This document shows, in pieces, positions 25,860 to 35,887 of a stretch of 54,916 nt of DNA; within the stretch, counting starts at the first letter, position 1, and each line of letters opens with the position of its first letter. The notes under the pieces are model-generated. The model saw only the letters and a program-made list of their open reading frames with translations, did not search any database and was not told where the DNA came from. This DNA comes from a virus: the IMG/VR virus record IMGVR_UViG_3300035698_016290, positions 1 to 54,916 of that record. One strand, 5' to 3'. A program made the translations under genes and the position numbers.

Positions 25860-28800
25860 TATTTTGCATTTCCCTTAAAACTATCTTCCAAGCTACCTTG
25901 AGTCTTCTTGTACCAATTATTAGGTCTCATATCTTCGTACATATCATTCAACAGCAGGCCAGCGCCATCTTCAGCTTCTTTGACCCACTGTTTAATACCT
26001 TGTAAGAAGGTACCACCTGTTCTCTTGATAGGCAATGCGCCGACCATAGCGTTACCATGTTTGACCAGAGGGCTATATCTAAATGGGTGAGCTAGCTGAC
26101 TACGAGTGATGAGCTTCTTAAAGATGAAGCTTCCAAGCAATCCGAATGCACTTTCCCCATTCTGACCTGTACTGTTCGCTGTGCTGTTAAAAAACATATT
26201 GGCAATAGGAGAGAAGGCAAAATCGAACACAATAGCAGCTGTTCCAACTGCACCTGCAGCTATACCAACTGCACCTGCAGCAAGTACAGCTGTCCCTGCT
26301 ACCCCTGCAACTACTGAGCCTGCAGCAAGCGAACCAGCTGCAACCTGCGCAGTAGTGCTACTAAGAGTAGATCCCAGACTCTGTAGGTCCATCTTACGCA
26401 GTGCTGCTTCTGCAACCAAGCCCATCGCATCACCGCTACTCATTGTAGTATGCTGGTTCACGTGGACAACCATGTCTGGTGTAACCTCAGTAACAAATCC
26501 AGTCTGTTGTGAGAATGAATGAACTACTTGTTCAACTTCGATTGGACCATACATGTCAGTATATTCATCAAAGATGTAGACAATGTCGTACGGCTTAATC
26601 TTCGGATTGCCAATCATCACCAGTGAGCCACGATAACTCTCTTTGAGAGAGTAAAAGAGAAGCCCAACAGCATACAACTTAGCCATTTCATACCCTACAC
26701 AATTTGGATACTGAGCAAAGAGTTCCTTCACCTCTTCGTCTTGTACTGCTGCATCACACTTGAGGGTGAACGTTTCCAGGTCACCAAACGTAAGCTGCCT
26801 AGAAGCATCATCCACTTCAGCATTATCGTCTCCATATTGTAATGTAACAGTATTAAAGACATTGCTAGATGACTCGATATTGTTCATCAGGATATGTTGG
26901 GTACTGGTAGCTACATGGTAACTCCTGAATGGTTTAATGAAACCCTGGTCTAGAGCAAATGATTTAACCTTACCCTTCAACCAAAACTCTCTAGCCTTCT
27001 TGATAGAATCATCATCATTACTCTCTAGATCTTTTTTAACATTTTCTGCTTCTGGAGTCTTAGATGGATCAGAAGCCTCCTCTATACTAGACCTATTATT
27101 CTCTAGAGCCTTATTTGAATCTTTAACAAATTGCTTTATTCCATGAATGGCTGTAGTTTCTTTATGCGTTGGATCTCGCGCGAAATATAGTTGGTCAGGT
27201 ACACCAAAGAACATTGTTTGTCTTGGTCCAAAAAGTCCTTGATAAGGTACAGCATAGGCTACGTAGGATGGGTGGCGAAGAGTCATCTCTTGGAAGACAT
27301 GCCAGATGGTCCTCTGATAGAGAGAGTACTTAGCTGTTGAGTCGAAGAGACCAAGGATTCCGCGTCCCGTTGGTGCAAAGATGTTGTCATCCATTGGGGT
27401 TGGATTGAACTTCCAGCTGCTTTTTAATACTCCACGAACTGTATTCTTAGCAGCACCACCTTCCCAACGACCAAAGTGAACGACTTCAGGAAAAGACATA
27501 AGCTGCTCGAGGAGTGGACCAGTACGACCATCATCATCAAGGAATCCACCAAATGTCTTAACCTTGCCATGAGTATTCTGAACTAGTTCGATACCAAAGC
27601 TCTGACAGGTAATCTGTACCAAGTCATCGCATTCAGTAAACTGTACGTCTGTGATTACACCGTTGAAGACAGGCTCTAACTCATCAGGATGATTGTTGTA
27701 CCCTAGACGCAGCTGCATCTGAATACCAGGTTGGAGCATCAGTGACTGAATAGGATTCTCAGCTGTTGTATTAGTCTTCTGAAGATGATGTGCATCCTCT
27801 CCTGACGCACCGCCTTCATAATTTGCAGTCGTGGCTAGATCCTTTTCGTATCCATCAGGGTCGGTTGATGTCTTATTTCTGAATCTTCTGTTGGATAGCA
27901 CACCGGATACATTCGTTAGAGTAATCATCGCTAGATCAGCTGCTATCTTGCGACTTCTAATCACCTTGAGACTTTCCACTGAGCTGTACTGGAAGAAATC
28001 ATCAAAGCTAAACCTTCTTCGCTCACCCATATCTGACTCGATAAAGAAGAGTTTAAAGGTTGGATATGCACGCATGAGAGAATATCCTTGTCCGCTATGC
28101 AGATCCTTCTCGAGCTGCTCAACACTCTTAGTGAACATTGATTCATTGTCAGGGTTAAGACCCTGTTTTGGACCTTGAGATTTATAAGGAGGTCTTGCTG
28201 CATTGACAGACAAGAGACTTCCAAGACCAGGTACCAAGAGTGGGTCAACGGGAGTTCCATTTCTTCTTACTTCAAAATGAAGATGTGGTCCTGTACTACC
28301 TCCAGTAGAACCGATAGAACCAATATTTTGACCCATAGTTATGGGGTATGCGCCGATGGCATGGTAGGCTAAAGAGATCTCTTCAAACTTAGAGTCCCAA
28401 AGCATGTGTGCATATCTTGTAGACACACCATTGCTGTGCTTAATAATAATCCAATTGCCATAACCTTTTGTAGATGGCTCTGAACTCTCTTTGTTGATTC
28501 TTGTAATCTCACCATCAGCTACAGCATAAACAGGTGTCCCAGACTTACCTTTCAAGTCTTGACCTGAGTGTTCTCTCATCTCTTTGTAGATTGGATGGAA
28601 CTTAAGTCCAAAGCCTCGCGAGCTTAACTGTTGACCTGGTGGTCCAGGTGCAACAAAAGTGGGATCTTCATTTGGATCGAATCGTTGTTGAGGCAAGACA
28701 GACGACTCACCTTTCATGGCGATCGAATCAGCATTAAAGAAATGTTGGCACTGACCATGATAATCAGCATCTGGTTTCAAAGAAACATTAGCACCGCGCT

Positions 28801-31603
28801 CACGAAGCGTCATTGCCCCAGGCATTCTTTTAGTGCTTGTTAAGTCACTAACAGATGTTAATTTATTAACAGATTCTGTAGATATCTCTACAAGCGAAAC
28901 AGGCTCTGACATAATAAAACATGTAAGTCCTCTAGAACCTTCTGTTGCCAGAGTGTTAATATGAAATGCCTTATTCGTAGATTCTAATTGCCGTGCTGCA
29001 GCTTCTTCAACACCTTCCTTCTTCCAAAAGGGATCGAACATGGCATCTCTGCTATCAGCAGTAATCTGTTTTGCTAGTTCATCTCCAAGAATATTCTTTT
29101 CATATTGCTCTTTTATCCAAGTAGTTTCTGAAGCTGCTTGATTACCAGACTTTGAATTACCCTGATTCTCAAGAATAATTCTTACAGCTTTGTCTTGAAC
29201 CTTCCAGGGGATAATAGTTTCAATATCATCTGTAAGACGATTGTACATATAGAAGTCAGGCTGGATAAGAAGATCTAGGCTAGCATAACGAAGACCAAAA
29301 TTACCACTGTTCTTAGCATCCTTCAATTCCTTAGCTGCCTGCTTCATAGCATCACTTCCTTCGTTTTCAAGCAAGTTAGCTACTTGTCTAAGAGGAAAGT
29401 CAGGATAGCAGCCAGTTGAGAAGTTGGATGCAGCTTGAGCATCCATGGCACCACGTACTAGTTCAAATTGTTTTAATTCGAGATGGCCTCCATAAATGAT
29501 ACGATCAAGGAACTTACTACTCCAGTTGATCCAGTCTTGCATAAAGTCTTCTATAAATTCATTAATATCAGCTTCAGTTGCATTCTCTTTTATATCAGAG
29601 CCCACTCCCTGAGTAGTAAAAAAGTCTGTTGTTTCAGTGAATCTGATTTGTTTTTTACTCTGCTTTAAAATCTTGTAGATGTCAGCTTGCAATTTGGTTG
29701 TCCCAGGTGAATCATCGTTAGTGAGAGAAAAGAAGCCTTGCATGTTTTTGGAAATATAAGGAGTACTTGTTTGCTGCAATCCCTTAACTAACTTAGCCCA
29801 TAAGAAACCCAGGCGTCGACCGTATTGCAAACATAATGTTTGGAAGTTTACATCTCTAGGATTCGATGTATTTTTACCAGATGGAGTATATACGTAGAAC
29901 CCTGTAATCAACTTGTTTCCTTGTAAGACAATAGGACGATCTTTGCCATCTACTTGATCAAACTCTTCGTTAATTTGTTTATCGATTGCAAGGGACTCTT
30001 CTAGAGTCTCGTTATCCTTATGTGTATTGAGAGATAGAGCAAGAAGAGAATTTTCATAGCTTTGAACTTTTACTTCGTCAGTCCCAATTGTACCCTCATC
30101 GATTACATCGTCATCCAACGTCAAATTTTTGAGCATGATATCTGAGATCATGTTTCTAATGTCTTGAGTTGTAGAGAATGCATTAGCAGGAGTTATTGCC
30201 TCTGCTGTCTTAGTGTCGAGAGGATTGTCGATCAGAGTCAACACAGCCTGATATGTACCTGGTTGTCCAGGAACAGTCTGAGATGAATAGTTGATTGGAA
30301 TGAATTCGTGGAGACCACACAAGTTGACTAGGTCATTCACTACACCCATATTGCGGTGCCCCTGAGGAACCATTCTGAACTTCATTGCCTGGTCTTCAAC
30401 GAGAGAGTAGAGATTGCTCAGAGCCTGGAGAGCCGCTTCACTTGTTGTCATGATTGACAATGTGACTACTGCATCTATGCTACCGATGTGCTGATAGGTT
30501 GGATAAGCATGACCAATCAAGGGTAGCTCTGCGAGAATGTTTTCGAAACTAATGCTCAGTCCAGTGACAATGAGGCCGGTAGCAGACATGTCCAATACCT
30601 GCTTCTTCTCTACCATGATGATATCATTTGATTCAAATTTCGCGTTACTTTGATTAGATGCTGACATGTTAGTCTTATGTCTAATCATACCAGCTGGAGT
30701 TACTACAGGAGAAAAGCCTACAATTTCCGCATACCTAGTAGCAGAGATAGGATCTATAGATTTATCAATAAGAGTTACTATGTCAGATGTTGTTAAAGGT
30801 ATCTGAGAAGTAGTGTCACCAAACAATTCTTCAACAGCAGCATCACCGTCATTCCCCAGTTGCTGCCTCAAACTATATTTGAAAGCATTGGCATCTATCA
30901 TATCAAATGATGGTTTTATCATCTCATCTCTAAGCACACGCAATATTGCAACTTCTTTCTCAAGCTTATTAAATCGTTCCACAGAGCAAGAGGCATACTG
31001 GGTGTAGGACAGCTTGGTATCACTGTTCAGATTTACGTATCCATTAGTTCCACCTGCGTACTGATTGCGTTCCTGCTCTGCCCAATACATGAGCTTCCAG
31101 GGATTGGACTGCCTAGGGTCTTTGACAGAGATAGACGAGAACATGTCCTGCTTGTATGACCAGTCTCTCAGGAATGGGAAGTAGTTGAACCAGGCAAATG
31201 ACATAACAACCTCAACCGTGTTGGTGGAGGTATTGTCCTTGAGGACTTGGAGTTGTCTCAAAGCAAGAGCCATGGACGGGGTGGGTGACCCACTGAGTAC
31301 CATATTGCGGAGATACCGATTCTCAACGTAGCAGAATGGAGTAACTCTGAACTGAGACACTAGGTCTCTGAGCTGATGGAATCCGTTAGCTACACTGTCT
31401 CTTGCTCTTACAACATTGGCTGTAGAGAACGTAGCTCTAACCTGGATTGAAATGGAAGAGAATCCGGAGTTGCTCTTGATGGACGAATTTGTACGTAAGG
31501 TCTGCCACTGATGGACCGTTGACTGTTTTTCCACAGAAATGTGCTGTGGTGGGACGTTGAGAACAACGTCGTTGAGTTGAAAGAAACCAGAATCACTACC
31601 CAT
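25859..31603 (-). CDS. Giant baseplate hub protein fused to M23 endopeptidase (tail lysin)
   Basis: A 1914-residue protein, ATG preceded by AAAGG. Residues 1-200 include ISIQVRATFSTANVVRARDS, typical of a hub/tube-initiating domain. Residues about 990-1125 are a complete M23 metallopeptidase: HSGQD (His1012, Asp1016), GTPVYAVADGEI, YAHM (His1066) and GPHLHFEV (His1107, His1109), the zinc and catalytic set of lysostaphin-like enzymes that cut peptidoglycan cross-bridges. Downstream, QPGIQMQLRLGYN, VFNGVITDVQF and ITCQSFGIEL match the gp27/gpD hub fold. Near residues 1750-1805 an alanine/glycine-zipper hydrophobic region (VAGTAVLAAGAVGIAAGAVG) could insert in membrane. It follows the tape-measure-like genes, as hubs do. 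It probably opens the cell wall during injection. Confidence 0.88.
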   Translation of the reverse strand: MGSDSGFFQLNDVVLNVPPQHISVEKQSTVHQWQTLRTNSSIKSNSGFSSISIQVRATFSTANVVRARDSVANGFHQLRDLVSQFRVTPFCYVENRYLRNMVLSGSPTPSMALALRQLQVLKDNTSTNTVEVVMSFAWFNYFPFLRDWSYKQDMFSSISVKDPRQSNPWKLMYWAEQERNQYAGGTNGYVNLNSDTKLSYTQYASCSVERFNKLEKEVAILRVLRDEMIKPSFDMIDANAFKYSLRQQLGNDGDAAVEELFGDTTSQIPLTTSDIVTLIDKSIDPISATRYAEIVGFSPVVTPAGMIRHKTNMSASNQSNAKFESNDIIMVEKKQVLDMSATGLIVTGLSISFENILAELPLIGHAYPTYQHIGSIDAVVTLSIMTTSEAALQALSNLYSLVEDQAMKFRMVPQGHRNMGVVNDLVNLCGLHEFIPINYSSQTVPGQPGTYQAVLTLIDNPLDTKTAEAITPANAFSTTQDIRNMISDIMLKNLTLDDDVIDEGTIGTDEVKVQSYENSLLALSLNTHKDNETLEESLAIDKQINEEFDQVDGKDRPIVLQGNKLITGFYVYTPSGKNTSNPRDVNFQTLCLQYGRRLGFLWAKLVKGLQQTSTPYISKNMQGFFSLTNDDSPGTTKLQADIYKILKQSKKQIRFTETTDFFTTQGVGSDIKENATEADINEFIEDFMQDWINWSSKFLDRIIYGGHLELKQFELVRGAMDAQAASNFSTGCYPDFPLRQVANLLENEGSDAMKQAAKELKDAKNSGNFGLRYASLDLLIQPDFYMYNRLTDDIETIIPWKVQDKAVRIILENQGNSKSGNQAASETTWIKEQYEKNILGDELAKQITADSRDAMFDPFWKKEGVEEAAARQLESTNKAFHINTLATEGSRGLTCFIMSEPVSLVEISTESVNKLTSVSDLTSTKRMPGAMTLRERGANVSLKPDADYHGQCQHFFNADSIAMKGESSVLPQQRFDPNEDPTFVAPGPPGQQLSSRGFGLKFHPIYKEMREHSGQDLKGKSGTPVYAVADGEITRINKESSEPSTKGYGNWIIIKHSNGVSTRYAHMLWDSKFEEISLAYHAIGAYPITMGQNIGSIGSTGGSTGPHLHFEVRRNGTPVDPLLVPGLGSLLSVNAARPPYKSQGPKQGLNPDNESMFTKSVEQLEKDLHSGQGYSLMRAYPTFKLFFIESDMGERRRFSFDDFFQYSSVESLKVIRSRKIAADLAMITLTNVSGVLSNRRFRNKTSTDPDGYEKDLATTANYEGGASGEDAHHLQKTNTTAENPIQSLMLQPGIQMQLRLGYNNHPDELEPVFNGVITDVQFTECDDLVQITCQSFGIELVQNTHGKVKTFGGFLDDDGRTGPLLEQLMSFPEVVHFGRWEGGAAKNTVRGVLKSSWKFNPTPMDDNIFAPTGRGILGLFDSTAKYSLYQRTIWHVFQEMTLRHPSYVAYAVPYQGLFGPRQTMFFGVPDQLYFARDPTHKETTAIHGIKQFVKDSNKALENNRSSIEEASDPSKTPEAENVKKDLESNDDDSIKKAREFWLKGKVKSFALDQGFIKPFRSYHVATSTQHILMNNIESSSNVFNTVTLQYGDDNAEVDDASRQLTFGDLETFTLKCDAAVQDEEVKELFAQYPNCVGYEMAKLYAVGLLFYSLKESYRGSLVMIGNPKIKPYDIVYIFDEYTDMYGPIEVEQVVHSFSQQTGFVTEVTPDMVVHVNQHTTMSSGDAMGLVAEAALRKMDLQSLGSTLSSTTAQVAAGSLAAGSVVAGVAGTAVLAAGAVGIAAGAVGTAAIVFDFAFSPIANMFFNSTANSTGQNGESAFGLLGSFIFKKLITRSQLAHPFRYSPLVKHGNAMVGALPIKRTGGTFLQGIKQWVKEAEDGAGLLLNDMYEDMRPNNWYKKTQGSLEDSFKGNAK

Positions 31604-31612
31604 TATTTACCT

Positions 31613-34600
31613 TTATAACAGTTTACCAGCAACCTCATGTGGATGCAATCGGGATCTACTATCCCTCAAGTTTACACTAGTATTACCATTCATACCACCT
31701 AAGGAAGAGCTGATTGAAGATGCATTTGCATTAGCTGGAAGCCGTGCTGACACCCTCATACTTGTCTGTGGTTGATTCAGTGCCATCCTAACTGTCTGGT
31801 TTCTCACCATTTGTGGAGCTGTAGGTCTACCTACAGACTGACCAGGCGGGTGAACTGCCTCTGGAGTCATTCTACCTGACGCTTTACCTCTGTTCATATT
31901 TAGTCTAGCAGGAGGAATCCCGGCGCCTCCTGGTCCTACCAACTGTGGAGGAGAAGACAACACTGATGCCAGAGCAATAGACCCTGCAAAACCAAGACCA
32001 ATTGCCTTGTGATGACGAATCATCCCTCGACCCAATGCACCTAGCTTGTTACTTGCTGAAGAAGCAGCTGCAGCTACCTTGTTCATCATTCCAGGAGCGT
32101 CTTGAGCACCTTCACGGAAAGCACTCTTGGCTGCCATCTCTGCAATCTGTCCCATCTTAGCTCTACCAGAGCGACCAGCTTGGAGCTTCCTCATAGCTGT
32201 TGCACCAGTAGCATCTGATTCCTGGAGGACACGCATCAGTTCTTTGCTACCTGCGGCGATGTTAACACCACTGATCTCTGTGCTTACCTTGGTTCCTAAT
32301 GTTCTAGAAAGCTCTTTAGCACTGGCCTGGTCCAGGAACACGTTCCCAGTCAACATAGCCTTAGCTGTCGCGTCATCTTTCACAATGGATGCAACGTTAG
32401 CCTGCAATCTAGTAGCCTCTCTGTTCTGCATAGAAGATGTAATACTCTGCATGAGAGACTGGAGACCACCGCCTGCAGCTTCCTCAGCACGCATATGCTT
32501 GGCAGAGATTGGAGTCTGCTCCAACCACTCAAGAAGGAAACGTGCATCCGCTGCTGCCTGACCCTGTCCGAAAGAAGAGAGAGCTTGTTTAGCAGATGAC
32601 ATCTCAAGAGAGAGTGGAGCAATCCACCTATTACCAACGCTCAGCTTTTCTACTTCAGCAGCCATCTGTGCTACGTTTGGAAGAGCTTTACCTCCTCGAG
32701 CCTTACCTGCCTTGAACAGCTGCATTCTGACCTGATGCTGTGCATATCTACCAGCGAACTCACTATTGTCAGCAAGTAATTTAGTTCGAATCTGTTGTTC
32801 GTTTCTAGGACTTACCATTGCAAGAGCAAACGAGTCAGCATCCTTGTCACCAGCTAGACCAACAAGAGGTCCTAGTGTCAGAGATTTCTCTGTCATTGGA
32901 CCACCAGTCATGGAATACTTAATACTTCTTTTAATCTCAGGAATAACAATCAAGTCATCAGCACCCTTCACCATTTTCATCTGGACAGGCTGCATAGAGA
33001 ACTCGCCAATGAATGGGTGACGAGCAAGCATTCCACCTACCGCACCACCTGCTTCGAAACGTTGGAGCATCTTACTCATATCTTTCTTACCATACAATCC
33101 AGATGAAGACATCTCTTCCCACATATTCCGGAACTGACCTGTTGTAATTCCTACCGTTTTAGTATTTCTAATTGCAGTTCCAGGGTCTTCCATGGATGAA
33201 ACACCACGTAAGAAACGAGAACCTAACATCTTTCCTCGAGCTAGACCCCCTATACCTTTACCTGCAGGAGCAAAGTCTTTTGCAAGAACTCTAGCTGTAC
33301 CCGTCACCTCTTTTTGGAATTGTTTAGATGTAATTTCACCTTCAGATAACTGACCAGCCTTGTAGGCTAAATCATGATAAGCATCACTTACGTTACCTGT
33401 AACATTGGCTCCACTTGGAGTTTCAAATGGACGCATAGCCTGCATTACATCTGCACCAGGAACATAGATATCAGCTGTATTCTTAGCTCGAAGAATACCT
33501 CCACCTGCTTCAATAAACTTTTGAAAGTCGTCTCCGTACTGAAAAACGTTTTTACCAGCCATGTTGACAGACCCACCAGTTAGAGTTGATAGTGTCTTTC
33601 CTATTTCTGTATGAGCAATTGCAGTTTCAGGGCTGGTTATGTTTAGTCTAGTCAAAAAATCATCGCTGATATCCGCGCCAGTACTGCCAAAGGCTCCACC
33701 TTCGAGGATGTTGAATGCCCGAGCCTCGAGAGAGCCCATGACACCAGACTCTAGTCTTGGACCACCATAAGCCAGTTCTGCCAAACCACCGGCAGTACCA
33801 CCCATAGTCATAGCCAACGCCATATTGCTGGAAGCACCTGCACCTATAGCCAGCTTGGCTGCACTCTCTGCACTACCTAAGACATGAGGAACAGCTCCAA
33901 ATACGCTACCAAACTGCTTGGCAGATAGATTCTCTTCCACAGCAGCAGACATCGTTCGACTTAACCACTCATCATGTGACGCTGTCTCTTGTGCCCATCT
34001 ATTCTTAGCAATTCTACTCCAGTTAGACTTGGTCATCTCCTCAAGAGAAGAAATGATCTGAGCCTTGTGAAGACTCTTATTCTTTTTCAACTCATCCATG
34101 TTGAGTAGTAGGTCAGTGTCGACTCCAAGGCTCTTGAACAAAGCATCCTCTCTCATCAACAGGTCAGCCTTTGCACCATGGAAGACCTTATCTCCATGTC
34201 TCAGCTGATGACGCAGAGTGTATTCAATCTGAGCAGCATCTCCCATTGGACGGACACCCGTAATGGTAGCACCCTTAGGAACGGTGAAGACCTTACCGGC
34301 TGCGGTCTGACCTAAAACTTCGCCTTCTTTAAGACTCCTAAAATTCTCAATGTCCAATCTAGCTGACATAAGCTTTACCGACTTGGATTCTTCGAATGCT
34401 ATTTGCTCTGCACGTGAGCGACGGATGATACCTTCACCTTCACCCATAGACATGTCTTCCAACATAGAGCTGTAGATATCAGGATTGATGTATGTAGTTC
34501 TGAGCTTTGGTAGAGCTACGTTGTCATAGGCTACCATAGAATTTACCATCTCTCCTGCTCTAAACTTCTGTCCAGTCTTAGACTGACCTAGATTTTCGAG

Positions 34601-35887
34601 GGTTTCTTTGGTAGCCTGGAATTCTCTGAATCTTTGTTCTGGTCTACGACTGTAGTCTACAGGACCAATACCGAATCGTTCCCAGTCCACTGTGCTCAGA
34701 CGCCCAGCAGCTAGACCCTTTGGACCAATACCACCAGTCAGTCCCATTGCTCTGCCTTCTTCTGATTGCATTACTTTGGAGACTTCAGCAGCAGTTGGTT
34801 CACGGAAGCCAGGACGATACTCAGCACCATAGTGTTTGGCATCGCTCTCCATTACTACTTGGACACCCATGCCACGAAGAGCCTCTCTCTGAGCTTGAGC
34901 TGCAGTCATGTTGTGAGCCTGTAAGTTAGGAGTAACCTCAAGCTCTCCAAATACTTTAGCTTTCAGCTGATTGATAGCCTTATTTACCTCATACTCAGTT
35001 TGGAGACGTCCACCGATATGAGGAGCAATAGACTTCTGCATCTCTTTCAAAAAGAATTCAGTACGATTCATACGAGTCATTCCACCACCAGAGCCCATAT
35101 GTAGAATGTCTGGAGCAATGTGCCTAGTCTGAAGATCAGATCCTGTCAGCATCATTCCACCTTTGATTTGAGGAAGAGAGATTTCGAATTCACCAATCTT
35201 ATGACTGAAGGTTGCTTTCCAAACTCCAAATCCACTATCAACATCTGGTCTAGTAATACCATAGAGAGAATGACCTCTACGAGATGGAGTCTGTACTCCC
35301 ATCACCTCGGCTATACCCTGTATACCAGCCTTGAATGAAGCTGGACCTTTGTCCATATACATAGGTCGACGCGGAGCAAACAGTTCAGATGCTGCTTCAA
35401 ATTTGGGTAATGTACCAGTAATGGCCATCTGACTTGATAGTTTGGCAGAGATACTTTGGAACTTGTTCCATACTCTGTTCATTGCAAAGGATTCATTAGA
35501 GGTAATGGTTTGAGTGATGGCAGAACGTACTTCTGCAGACGACATACGATCGAGGCCTTCTGTATATCCAAACATTCTGCCTTGAGTAAAAGGGTCTACA
35601 GTATTGGAAGCCATTTCCCATGCTTGTTTAGACAAGTCTCCTGGCTGATTGTTCATAAAGCTAGAGACATCTTTCATGGTTGGAATACGTGGACCCTTCT
35701 TGGATGCCAATTTGTGCATCGCTTGGTCAAGACCAGCTTCAACAGGTTGTTTGAGAGAACCGTCAGCTGCTACACCCTTCATAGCCAGGGTGACACCTAC
35801 AGCTAGAGGGGTGGCTGCAATACCAGCTTTGAGAAAACTACCTGTACTTCGTTCCGGAAATTGCGAACCTTTCTTTTCTTCGGCCAT
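31613..35887 (-). CDS. Tape-measure-like tail protein, second of two
   Basis: A 1424-residue protein, ATG overlapping the stop of the previous gene (TAATG). The N terminus has a hydrophobic stretch (AGIAATPLAVGVTLAMKGVA). The body is alanine-, methionine- and glycine-rich with helical parts and a second hydrophobic cluster around residues 690-720 (IGAGASSNMALAMTMGGTAG). Near the C terminus another appears (AIGLGFAGSIALASVLSS), followed by a proline/serine-rich tail ending in SVNLRDSRSRLHPHEVAGKLL. Great length, hydrophobic helical segments and placement between chaperones and hub fit a tape-measure component that sits inside the tube and is ejected into the membrane. No enzymatic motif found. 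It could instead be a separate internal tail or injection protein. Confidence 0.6.
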   Translation of the reverse strand: MAEEKKGSQFPERSTGSFLKAGIAATPLAVGVTLAMKGVAADGSLKQPVEAGLDQAMHKLASKKGPRIPTMKDVSSFMNNQPGDLSKQAWEMASNTVDPFTQGRMFGYTEGLDRMSSAEVRSAITQTITSNESFAMNRVWNKFQSISAKLSSQMAITGTLPKFEAASELFAPRRPMYMDKGPASFKAGIQGIAEVMGVQTPSRRGHSLYGITRPDVDSGFGVWKATFSHKIGEFEISLPQIKGGMMLTGSDLQTRHIAPDILHMGSGGGMTRMNRTEFFLKEMQKSIAPHIGGRLQTEYEVNKAINQLKAKVFGELEVTPNLQAHNMTAAQAQREALRGMGVQVVMESDAKHYGAEYRPGFREPTAAEVSKVMQSEEGRAMGLTGGIGPKGLAAGRLSTVDWERFGIGPVDYSRRPEQRFREFQATKETLENLGQSKTGQKFRAGEMVNSMVAYDNVALPKLRTTYINPDIYSSMLEDMSMGEGEGIIRRSRAEQIAFEESKSVKLMSARLDIENFRSLKEGEVLGQTAAGKVFTVPKGATITGVRPMGDAAQIEYTLRHQLRHGDKVFHGAKADLLMREDALFKSLGVDTDLLLNMDELKKNKSLHKAQIISSLEEMTKSNWSRIAKNRWAQETASHDEWLSRTMSAAVEENLSAKQFGSVFGAVPHVLGSAESAAKLAIGAGASSNMALAMTMGGTAGGLAELAYGGPRLESGVMGSLEARAFNILEGGAFGSTGADISDDFLTRLNITSPETAIAHTEIGKTLSTLTGGSVNMAGKNVFQYGDDFQKFIEAGGGILRAKNTADIYVPGADVMQAMRPFETPSGANVTGNVSDAYHDLAYKAGQLSEGEITSKQFQKEVTGTARVLAKDFAPAGKGIGGLARGKMLGSRFLRGVSSMEDPGTAIRNTKTVGITTGQFRNMWEEMSSSGLYGKKDMSKMLQRFEAGGAVGGMLARHPFIGEFSMQPVQMKMVKGADDLIVIPEIKRSIKYSMTGGPMTEKSLTLGPLVGLAGDKDADSFALAMVSPRNEQQIRTKLLADNSEFAGRYAQHQVRMQLFKAGKARGGKALPNVAQMAAEVEKLSVGNRWIAPLSLEMSSAKQALSSFGQGQAAADARFLLEWLEQTPISAKHMRAEEAAGGGLQSLMQSITSSMQNREATRLQANVASIVKDDATAKAMLTGNVFLDQASAKELSRTLGTKVSTEISGVNIAAGSKELMRVLQESDATGATAMRKLQAGRSGRAKMGQIAEMAAKSAFREGAQDAPGMMNKVAAAASSASNKLGALGRGMIRHHKAIGLGFAGSIALASVLSSPPQLVGPGGAGIPPARLNMNRGKASGRMTPEAVHPPGQSVGRPTAPQMVRNQTVRMALNQPQTSMRVSARLPANANASSISSSLGGMNGNTSVNLRDSRSRLHPHEVAGKLL

